This document shows positions 16,801 to 23,316 of a DNA stretch of 32,493 bases, piece by piece. Positions within the stretch are counted from its first letter, which is position 1. Every line of letters begins with the position of its first letter. Source of the DNA: Bacteroidota bacterium (GTDB lineage: Bacteria > Bacteroidota > Bacteroidia > Chitinophagales > Saprospiraceae); the NCBI GenBank assembly GCA_017857395.1, contig JAFMDF010000074.1, forward strand, positions 1 through 32,493. Direction: 5' to 3'. Position numbers and translations under genes: made by a program. The notes under the pieces are model-generated. The model saw only the letters and a program-made list of their open reading frames with translations. It made no database searches and was not told the DNA's origin.

Positions 16801-17076
16801 TTAGTCACGAATAAAGAAAAGAGTTCTGACAAAAGAGGCGGGAATTACCAGTAGTATTTATTTAATCGAAATTGCTTTATTTAAGATCTATTTAGATTGT
16901 TCACCAAATAAAATTACTACACCAAGAAAAATAGAAGCATGAGCTATGAAACCGTTTTGAAAGCTTCATTTTTCGAAGATTACAATGGTATTTTCCAGAT
17001 GCAGGTGCAATAAAAAGCTAGTTTAACCATCAGCTATTTTACCCTGCTTGGAAACCCCGCTACTTTGAGACTCGAA

Positions 17077-17119
17077 AGGATGATTCATTTATTTATGACT
17101 GTAAATAAATGGTCATCCT
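17077..17119 (+). terminator. Hairpin overlapping the end of the Asp-box gene
   Basis: AGGATGATTCATTTATTTA pairs with TAAATAAATGGTCATCCT (one bulge) around a 6-base loop. On the plus strand it is followed by a run of eight Ts; on the minus strand no T-run follows. It therefore fits rightward termination best, although the known gene here (17119-19662) is transcribed leftward and ends at the base of the stem. Confidence 0.6.
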
Positions 17120-19662
17120 CATTTTTTTTGTAGCAATTTACTACTTCTGAAAACTTGCCCTCCTTTAGTAATTCCTTCTATTTGATACACATAGTTTCCT
17201 GCGGATAATCCACTTAAATTGATTGGGATTTGTTGTTTGCCTTTCAATAGTTGGTCGCTCATTTTCTCTTGTACTAACTTTCCTTTGATATCATAAATTT
17301 TCAAGCTAATCTTACTTGCTTCGTTTAATTCAAAAGGAATGATAGTTTGTTCGCTAACAGGATTTGGGAAATTTTGATTTAGATTAATTGTATTAGGAAT
17401 TGTTATAGTAGCAATACTACTGACCACTTTTCCAACTAAATCAGTTTGAAAGACGCCATTACCATGTGTGGCAATTCTTAATTTTTGATTGGCTGGTGAA
17501 ATACTTAAATGCACGGCTAAAACGACTTCTGGTAAACCTTCCATAAAGGGAGTCCAATTGCCACCGCCATCTTCCGAAACATAAATGCCTAAATCGTTGC
17601 CAATATAGATATTATCTGGTTGGTCAGGGTCAATTAGAATCGTGTTATGTGGTATATCAGGTAAGTTGTTATCTATCGGAAACCAGTTATCGCCGCCATC
17701 CATTGTTTGGTAGACATGAAAACTACCAAAGCCACCAAAAGTAATAAAAGCAATGTTTTCATTAGTAGGATGAAAAGCAAAATCGGTCGCTATTCTATCT
17801 GGTAAACCTGTTAAATTTGTCCAATTTATACCGCCATCTTGACTAATAAAAATATTTGCTTTGCCCGTTACATTAGGAGCAGTACTTACCAATAATTTAT
17901 TAAAATTATAAGGAGCAATAGCAATAGCTAAAATAGAATTGCCCTCATCTATAAAATTAGTATTTGGTGTGATCCAATTATTACCTCGGTCGGTAGATTT
18001 AAATAAGAACCGTCCGCCAGCATATATGACTCTTGGGTTAGAAGGGGCTAATTCAAAAGGCGCACTAAAAATAGGTTCAATAGCACCTGGCGCAATGTCT
18101 TGAAAAGATTTGCCACCATCTGTTGAACGGAAAATATTTAGAAATTGAGAAGAACCATAAATAATATGATCACTTTCAAAATCTATAGCTGTACTCATAC
18201 CATCTCCTCCTAAAACTTTTGTCCATGCTGCTTCTCCTGTATAAATAGCAGTGGAGTTATCCTGCATGCCACCAATAGCTAAATTTTTATTAGTGCTAGA
18301 ATTGGAAAAATTAGCATAAAATTGAGTCGTTTGTAATCCGCCATTTCTAGATTCATAAGTTGTTCCACCATCTTTAGAGACAAAAATTCCTCCATCAGTA
18401 GCTAAGAAAAGGGTATTATTCATCAATGGGTGAAAAATGGCCTGGTGAATATCTGAATGCACATAATTAGGAGGACCATCTGGCTCGCCAACTGGGTTTT
18501 TTCCAAAACGAGCATTATTCCAAGAAGTCTGCTGATTCATTATAAATCCACCATTTTCAGATTTCCATACATCAATGCCGACTTGGATAACGTCTTGTGG
18601 GCTGTTGGGGTTAACCGTTACATCATGCGAATACCATCCTTGAAAAGCGGCAATATCCGAGTCGTTAACTTGAACCCATGATTCTCCATCATTATTACTT
18701 TTAAATAAACCAATACTTTCAAAAGCATCGGCTACGGAAGCATAAATGATATTTGGTGAACTAGGGTCAATGGCCAACATCGCTTTACCCGTATAACTGG
18801 TTGGAATACCAAGTCGTAATTGCTTAAAATCTATACCGCCATTACGAGAACGGTAAATGCCCGTTTTTTCTGCAAATAGGCTTCCATAAGAGACATAAAT
18901 AAAATTGGTATCAATTGGATTTATGGTAACATCTACTGCCATTGGTAAATCATGAGTCAATGTCCAATTATCGCCTGCATCAGAACTTTTCATTAAACCC
19001 ATAGAAGTAGCGGCGTATAAAACTTGTGGATTTAATGGATTAATGGCAATATCTTGTATGCCTCGCATTGATTCATATCCCCAATCAAGTGATTTTTCCC
19101 AACTAACTCCACCATCGGTAGATTTAAAGATACCAAAACCATAAGTACCTCTAGTTAATCTATTGACTACGCCTGGTTTTGTTGCTATGTTATTATACAT
19201 TTCTCCTGTTCCAATATAGATAATGTCTGGATTATTGGGAGAAATTGCTATGCTGGATACTGCTAAAACTGGAAAGCCAATATCAACTTTTTCCCAAGCC
19301 TTTTTTCCAATACCAGCACTAGTTGTTTTCCAAAGCCCTCCACTAGCAGATCCTAAAAAGATGACCATTGAATCAATTGGATGAAAAGCGAGGGCTAATG
19401 TTCTACCTGCAATATTCATGGGCCCCATTCCTTCCCAGTTAGCTTGGGTATTTCTATTTTTGGCAAGTGCTTGTTGAAATTCGTAGGCTTGTGATATTTT
19501 TGAACTGCTAATTGCTTGATTTGGATAATTCCGTTGAAGTGCCCATGCATCTAGGGATTGGCCTGCGCCACTTTGAGGTATAGGATTAGTCGTACCAGAT
19601 TTATTAGCATTGCAGCCATATAAACAAAGTAGTAAATAAATGAAATAGCGGATGGGCTTCAT
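17119..19662 (-). CDS. Large Asp-box (sortilin-like) protein with T9SS sorting domain
   Basis: 847 residues. Signal peptide MKPIRYFIYLLLCLYGC, with Cys17 in a lipobox-like LYGC. The body (about 70-740) carries at least eleven Asp-box/BNR turns of the S-x-D-x-G-x-x-W type (KSTDGGVSWE, SSDAGDNWTL, KSNNDGESWV, RSTDGGKSFQ, ISQDGGINWT, VSEDGGGNWT), which form beta-propellers like the VPS10/sortilin, BNR or photosystem II stability factor families. The last about 80 residues (QNFPNPVSEQTIIPFEL ... LKIYDIKGKLV ... LSAGNYVYQI) are a T9SS type A sorting domain. The protein is therefore expected on the surface or secreted. No enzyme active site is evident; binding or structural roles are likely. It is monocistronic. 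Confidence 0.92.
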   Translation of the reverse strand: MKPIRYFIYLLLCLYGCNANKSGTTNPIPQSGAGQSLDAWALQRNYPNQAISSSKISQAYEFQQALAKNRNTQANWEGMGPMNIAGRTLALAFHPIDSMVIFLGSASGGLWKTTSAGIGKKAWEKVDIGFPVLAVSSIAISPNNPDIIYIGTGEMYNNIATKPGVVNRLTRGTYGFGIFKSTDGGVSWEKSLDWGYESMRGIQDIAINPLNPQVLYAATSMGLMKSSDAGDNWTLTHDLPMAVDVTINPIDTNFIYVSYGSLFAEKTGIYRSRNGGIDFKQLRLGIPTSYTGKAMLAIDPSSPNIIYASVADAFESIGLFKSNNDGESWVQVNDSDIAAFQGWYSHDVTVNPNSPQDVIQVGIDVWKSENGGFIMNQQTSWNNARFGKNPVGEPDGPPNYVHSDIHQAIFHPLMNNTLFLATDGGIFVSKDGGTTYESRNGGLQTTQFYANFSNSSTNKNLAIGGMQDNSTAIYTGEAAWTKVLGGDGMSTAIDFESDHIIYGSSQFLNIFRSTDGGKSFQDIAPGAIEPIFSAPFELAPSNPRVIYAGGRFLFKSTDRGNNWITPNTNFIDEGNSILAIAIAPYNFNKLLVSTAPNVTGKANIFISQDGGINWTNLTGLPDRIATDFAFHPTNENIAFITFGGFGSFHVYQTMDGGDNWFPIDNNLPDIPHNTILIDPDQPDNIYIGNDLGIYVSEDGGGNWTPFMEGLPEVVLAVHLSISPANQKLRIATHGNGVFQTDLVGKVVSSIATITIPNTINLNQNFPNPVSEQTIIPFELNEASKISLKIYDIKGKLVQEKMSDQLLKGKQQIPINLSGLSAGNYVYQIEGITKGGQVFRSSKLLQKK

Positions 19663-20010
19663 CTGATTTGAAAATTTGAGGAATCAATAAACCGAATATT
19701 TATTTAAACGGCTTTGATGTACAAATAGATAAAGAATAGTACCGAAAAAAGGCTAAAAGTGTACAAAATGCCAAAAAAAGCAACCATTTAAGCTTTTGGA
19801 ATGACCTCTTTCTAAAGGATACACACCACAAGGTGTAAAGTTACTACCGCTTAATAAAAGTAAGTTTCATAAACTTGATATTGCTTGTATCTTTGTATCG
19901 TGTAGTTTTCTCATAGTATGTTTAGCTCTCCTACATTCCTTACCTTAGCCTCCCTGAATGTAGGAGAATTTTTTTTTCTGACCTTACCATTTTCATTTTT
20001 TCAACTTAAA
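19663..20010. other. Spacer carrying a candidate small RNA
   Basis: 348 bases between the Asp-box gene (minus, start at 19662) and the ybeY stop. It contains the Asp-box gene promoter region and, on the plus strand, a TATCTTTG box and a terminator hairpin described in the next entry. No ORF is credible. Confidence 0.5.
19888..19978 (+). ncRNA. Candidate short intergenic RNA with promoter box and terminator
   Basis: TATCTTTG at 19888-19895 matches the TAnnTTTG -7 consensus. About 35 bases later CTCCTACATTC (19928-19938) pairs perfectly with GAATGTAGGAG (19956-19966), followed by AA and nine Ts. The implied transcript starts near 19902 and is about 75 bases long. It has no ORF of note, and neither flanking gene is transcribed in this direction, so the terminator does not belong to them. 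The -33 element is unclear. Confidence 0.45.
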
Positions 20011-20463
20011 TTACTGGCTTTTAACTAAATAGAAGTTCTCCTTTTCTCGCATTATTTTTTGTTCTGCCTCGCTTTTATCTCCATAACCACAAAGATGTAA
20101 GACTCCATGAATCATCACTCTTTTTAATTCTTTTAAAAAAGTCACCTTAAATTTGGCAGCATTTTCTTTAATGCGGTCAAGACTAATATAAATATCTCCT
20201 TCTATAGGTTCTCCTTCTGAAGTGTATGGGAAAGTAATAACATCGGTAAGGGTATCGTGATTGAGGTATTCTAGATTTATTTTATGTAAATAAGTATCAT
20301 TACAGAAAATAAAATTTAGGCTGGTTAATTCGGATTCTTCTGCGACAATAGTTGCTTTAATCCAATCAATTACTTGTTCGCTTTGAGGTAAGTCAAAATC
20401 AATTTCTTCTGCATGGAATTGCACAGCATCTTCTGCTAGTTCATCGAAGTCGGGGAAGTCCAT
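20011..20463 (-). CDS. ybeY: Endoribonuclease YbeY, rRNA maturation factor
   Basis: 150 residues, the usual length. YbeY is a zinc endoribonuclease in rRNA maturation and ribosome quality control. The metal site is visible near the C-terminus: MIHGVLHLCGYGDKSEAE, with His119 and His123. The third ligand position (H-x3-H-x5-H in Escherichia coli) is Asp129 here; GYxDK versions are, as far as I recall, usual in Bacteroidota. The central NHDTLTDVITFPY strand and GDIYISLDRI are also characteristic. It lies downstream of the anti-sigma ATPase gene on the same strand, 154 bases away, with a long inverted repeat between. Confidence 0.95.
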   Translation of the reverse strand: MDFPDFDELAEDAVQFHAEEIDFDLPQSEQVIDWIKATIVAEESELTSLNFIFCNDTYLHKINLEYLNHDTLTDVITFPYTSEGEPIEGDIYISLDRIKENAAKFKVTFLKELKRVMIHGVLHLCGYGDKSEAEQKIMREKENFYLVKSQ

Positions 20464-20505
20464 TAAAATAAACTGGTGTTTGAAATAGGTATGTGAGAAA
20501 GGTAA

Positions 20506-20613
20506 TGATAAAATTGTTATATTGTTTTATTGCTAATTAGAGTTAGAAGTTTTGGTTCAAATTGCTACAATACATTAACAATTTAACCATAAAACAATAT
20601 AACAATTTTATCA
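20506..20613. repeat. 25-bp perfect inverted repeat
   Basis: Bases 20506-20530 are the exact reverse complement of 20589-20613 (arm core ATTGTTATATTGTTTTA), with 58 bases between. It lies between the anti-sigma ATPase stop (20618) and the ybeY start (20463), and so would form a stable hairpin in a joint transcript. No T-run follows. It may attenuate transcription, protect the RNA 3' end, or be a small mobile remnant. Confidence 0.85.
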
Positions 20614-20617
20614 AATA

Positions 20618-21055
20618 TTATCCTCTTGGATTGTCCAAGGCAAATCGCATTTCTACGGTACTGCCATTATCTTGGAAGTCAACTTGGTCAGACAATTGGT
20701 GCATTAAGAAGACACCACGTCCGCCAATTCTTGTTAAATTTTCTGGAGAAGTTGGGTCAGGTAAGTTCTCATAATCAAAGCCTCTTCCTTCATCTCTTAC
20801 TTGAAAAGCCAAAGCATCAAAATCTTCTTTTAAATTGACTTCTACTGTTTTGGATTCATCATTCTCGTTTCCGTGGATGATGGCATTATTAACAGCCTCT
20901 GTAAGGCTGATAAGAATGTTTCCATAAAGGTCTGGTGCAATTTTATATTTCTGTGCAACTCTTTCGACAAAATTTTCTATTCTTGAAACATTTCGAGGAT
21001 CCGAAGATAATCGTAGCATATTTTCGGCTTGACTAGAAAGTAAATAATTAACCAT
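20618..21055 (-). CDS. RsbW-like anti-sigma regulatory ATPase
   Basis: 145 residues forming one GHKL (HATPase_c) domain of the serine/threonine-kinase RsbW/SpoIIAB type. The N box is LTEAVNNAIIHGN, the G1 box VRDEGRGFDYENLPDP and the G2 region RIGGRGVFLMHQLSD. There is no transmembrane or HisKA part. Such proteins bind and inhibit a sigma factor or phosphorylate an antagonist; in Bacteroidota the partner is often encoded elsewhere, and none is visible here. It is the upstream member of a probable unit with ybeY. The start ATG at 21055 gives the normal length. Confidence 0.9.
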   Translation of the reverse strand: MVNYLLSSQAENMLRLSSDPRNVSRIENFVERVAQKYKIAPDLYGNILISLTEAVNNAIIHGNENDESKTVEVNLKEDFDALAFQVRDEGRGFDYENLPDPTSPENLTRIGGRGVFLMHQLSDQVDFQDNGSTVEMRFALDNPRG

Positions 21056-21380
21056 TCTTTAGTTTTAGTGAAACTAATTGTTTTTTACTTATATTTAGGA
21101 TATGCTATGTTGTGGGATTGGATGTTGTACAGTAGGGTAAGGAAATGTAATATGTAACGCTGATTTTTGTGCAATTTAAGGGGAATATCAATAGGACGCA
21201 AGGGGCGCAATTAATTTCATTAGGTCTTTATTCTTGAAAAACCTTGAAAACTGTTTAATTTTCAAGCAGTTATGCTATGTTTTATGTATATATTTTTTTT
21301 GATATTTTATTTTAAGAAAAGATTATATTTACCTTGTTTGTGTTGTTTTTAGACCTTTTTTGAAATAATATTTCTTATTA

Positions 21381-21643
21381 CGCTAGGTTCGCTCAAATTT
21401 TTGATTAATACATAAATTACACGAAATAATATTCTGTATTAAAAGTATTTTTATCTTTAAAACAGTATTTTGTTCGTATTTATTTTTATTAAATAAATAT
21501 AATTAAAATATTATTTTTAACCCTAAAATAATAACCTGAAAAGAGTTTATTTAAAATAAATAAAATTCTGCATTTTAAACATAAATCAAAATATTATTTT
21601 GATAATATTTTATTTTATTAACTAATTTTGGGCGAACCTAGCG
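21381..21643. mobile_element. 263-bp MITE-like element with TTATTA duplication
   Basis: The ends are inverted: CGCTAGGTTCGCTCAAAT on the left, and on the right the opposite strand reads CGCTAGGTTCGCCCAAAAT (12 identical bases, then about 5 of the next 6). Directly outside are TTATTA (21375-21380) and TTATTA (21644-21649), a probable 6-base target duplication. The interior is over 80 percent A/T by eye with no ORF, so it is non-autonomous. The family is not identified. Confidence 0.75.
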
Positions 21644-21753
21644 TTATTAAGAATGAGTATTTGAATAATATTATTATTTTCAGATGCCTTAATCTGTTAA
21701 TAATAGTAGGGATTAGACCTAAAAAATAATAATATAATATTGAACTTCAATGA

Positions 21754-21865
21754 CAATTCCAATGGCAATAATCATCTCAATAACCTCCGAAAATCGAAAA
21801 ATCTTGCTATTTTTCTAAGTTATTGGGGCAAATTGATATTGCTATTGAGGTTGACATTGGAATTG
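21754..21865. repeat. Long imperfect hairpin of ATTG-type words
   Basis: CAATTCCAATG (21754-21764) is the exact complement of CATTGGAATTG (21855-21865). Inside, CTCAATA (21776-21782) pairs with TATTGAG (21843-21849), and GAAAAAT (21796-21802) with ATTTTTC (21809-21815) at the tip. The arms are built from repeated ATTG(A/C/G) units. The function is unknown. Confidence 0.65.
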
Positions 21866-22117
21866 ATATTGGAATTTAAAATTAAAAGATTAGAATCAAT
21901 CACCCCTGCCAATAGGGGGAGTGTTAAAATTTCGTGTCATTCATAATACAAAGCCAAAGTTTTTCATTTTTATAAGTGTAAAAGCAATTAACTTTGGTTT
22001 CATAATTGCATTTAACAAAAATAGATTGTAGAAAGGTAAATATTGGGTCTTATACTTAGATTATGATAATCAAAGTGTAGTACCTATTTCACAAAAGACA
22101 ACCATCAGAAGATTAAA

Positions 22118-23050
22118 ATGCATAAAAACTGGATGCAATATCAGAACGAAGAAAATGCACCACTAGAACAACTTTGGGAAATTAGCAAGGATTACAAAAA
22201 TGATTATCAACCTAATGTAGCATTAGGTCTATCCAAGTTGAAAACTCGAATTGCTCAAGATGAAACAGTTGCTGTGCCAACTAAAGTGATTGCTATCAAT
22301 CGTAGACAATGGCTTGGTCGAATTGCAGCAGCAGCAGTCGTTTTATTAGTAACTTGTGGATTTCTCGTTACTATTTTTGTCAACAACTCCCCTAATATTC
22401 AGGTGTTGGCGACGACGGATACCATTATGGAAAATATATTACTTCCTGATGGCTCTACCGTTTGGGTCAATAAGCATAGTCAATTATCTTTTCCTACAAC
22501 TTTTACTGGGCAAGAACGAGTGGTTGAATTACAGGGAGAAGCTTTCTTTCAAGTAACTAAAAATCCGAATCAGCCCTTTATCGTTAAGATGCCTAATAGT
22601 GAGGTGAAGGTATTAGGTACAGCTTTTAATATTAGAGCGTATCCAGAAGAAATGACAACGGTTATTGAGGTAACAGAAGGAAAAGTAGCATTTACAGCTA
22701 TGGAGACAAAAGAACAGACGATTCTAAAAGTGAACGATAAAATTATATTAAATAATGCAAATGCAACCTTAAGTGATATTCAATCACTAGATTGGACAAC
22801 AACTGCATGGAAAGCTACACAATTAAATTTTGAAGATAAACCTATTTCGGAAATAGCGACTTATTTGGCAACTAATTTTCAAGTAGAACTAGATTTTGAT
22901 GCCGAAAAATTAGGTAATTGTCCGTTTAATTCTAGTTTGGTTAAAAATACGGCAGAAGCAATACTAAAAAAGGTAGATTTAGCGTTTCCATCCATACAGT
23001 TGACAGAAGTTCATTCAAAATATTACCGATTAAATGGTATTTGTAATTAA
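22118..23050 (+). CDS. FecR-type anti-sigma factor
   Basis: 310 residues. A cytoplasmic N-terminal segment (1-66), one membrane span (about 67-89, IAAAAVVLLVTCGFLVTIFV), a periplasmic FecR domain (about 100-200: LLPDGSTVWVNKHSQLSFP, GEAFFQVTKNPNQPFIV, VKVLGTAFNIRAYPE, VTEGKV) and a C-terminal DUF4974-like region (about 235-305: LNFEDKPISEIATYLATNFQVELDFD). It senses the state of the outer-membrane receptor encoded next and controls an ECF sigma factor. The receptor gene follows after 266 bases and a terminator. Unusually, no FecI-type sigma gene is adjacent, so the partner must be elsewhere or lost. Confidence 0.95.
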   Translation: MHKNWMQYQNEENAPLEQLWEISKDYKNDYQPNVALGLSKLKTRIAQDETVAVPTKVIAINRRQWLGRIAAAAVVLLVTCGFLVTIFVNNSPNIQVLATTDTIMENILLPDGSTVWVNKHSQLSFPTTFTGQERVVELQGEAFFQVTKNPNQPFIVKMPNSEVKVLGTAFNIRAYPEEMTTVIEVTEGKVAFTAMETKEQTILKVNDKIILNNANATLSDIQSLDWTTTAWKATQLNFEDKPISEIATYLATNFQVELDFDAEKLGNCPFNSSLVKNTAEAILKKVDLAFPSIQLTEVHSKYYRLNGICN

Positions 23051-23075
23051 GTAATATTAATTTTAAATAGCTTCT

Positions 23076-23114
23076 AAAAAAGCCTTACAACTTTCTGAGT
23101 GGTAAGGCTTTTTT
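23076..23114 (+). terminator. fecR terminator
   Basis: Perfect 13-bp stem AAAAAAGCCTTAC / GTAAGGCTTTTTT with a 13-base loop, 26 bases after the fecR stop. It would uncouple fecR from the receptor gene unless read through. Confidence 0.85.
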
Positions 23115-23134
23115 CGTGTACTTATAGGAGATGT

Positions 23135-23272
23135 CAGAAGCCAGACCGTTTATTGTATAAGTTGTCAAAAGTCAGAAATTATCCAATTAAATTGCTGACT
23201 TTTAGGTATTATGACCTAGTCTATCTGACTTCTGACAGAAAATTTTATTTTTGGTCTGACTTCTGGCTTCTG
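23135..23272. repeat. Hairpin region of CTGACTTCTG-type words
   Basis: CAGAAGCCAGA (23135-23145) is the exact complement of TCTGGCTTCTG (23262-23272). Between them are further variants (GTCAAAAGTCAG, CTGACTTTTAG, TCTGACTTCTGACAG) and TAGGT/ACCTA arms. The same words occur at 16523-16560. It occupies the fecR-receptor spacer. Confidence 0.6.
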
Positions 23273-23316
23273 CTCCAATTGCTCAACTAAATTTTATTAA
23301 CTGCGTTAAACAACAA

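Larger units (their letters stand above)
16207..17118. other. Gene-free stretch with structured, possibly transcribed DNA
   Basis: After the prs terminator there is no credible protein gene for about 800 bases. The stretch holds a possible promoter (TACTTTGC near 16361-16368, one base from a full TAnnTTTG box with context TTG 23 bases before it), direct repeats AGATTTGCTA (16462-16471, 16504-16513) and AATCTGAC (16523-16530, 16538-16545), a run of strong hairpins at 16576-16792, a 24-codon ORF at 16939-17013 and a second rightward hairpin at 17077-17119. A 74-codon minus frame (16534-16758) overlaps the hairpins and is probably not coding. Confidence 0.5.
21056..22117. other. 1.06-kb gene-free stretch with mobile and hairpin DNA
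   Basis: Between the anti-sigma ATPase gene (minus) and fecR (plus). It contains a 263-bp element with terminal inverted repeats (21381-21643), a long imperfect hairpin made of ATTG-type words (21754-21865), a CCCCT/AGGGG mini-hairpin near 21903-21918 and CCAAAGTT / AACTTTGG arms near 21954-21994. The ECF sigma gene normally found before fecR is absent. The remaining sequence is plain AT-rich DNA. Confidence 0.6.

Noticed and set aside
21740-21946. 68-codon plus frame upstream of fecR
   Set aside because: It lies mostly in the ATTG-word hairpin; the peptide is Asn-rich low complexity with no family resemblance.
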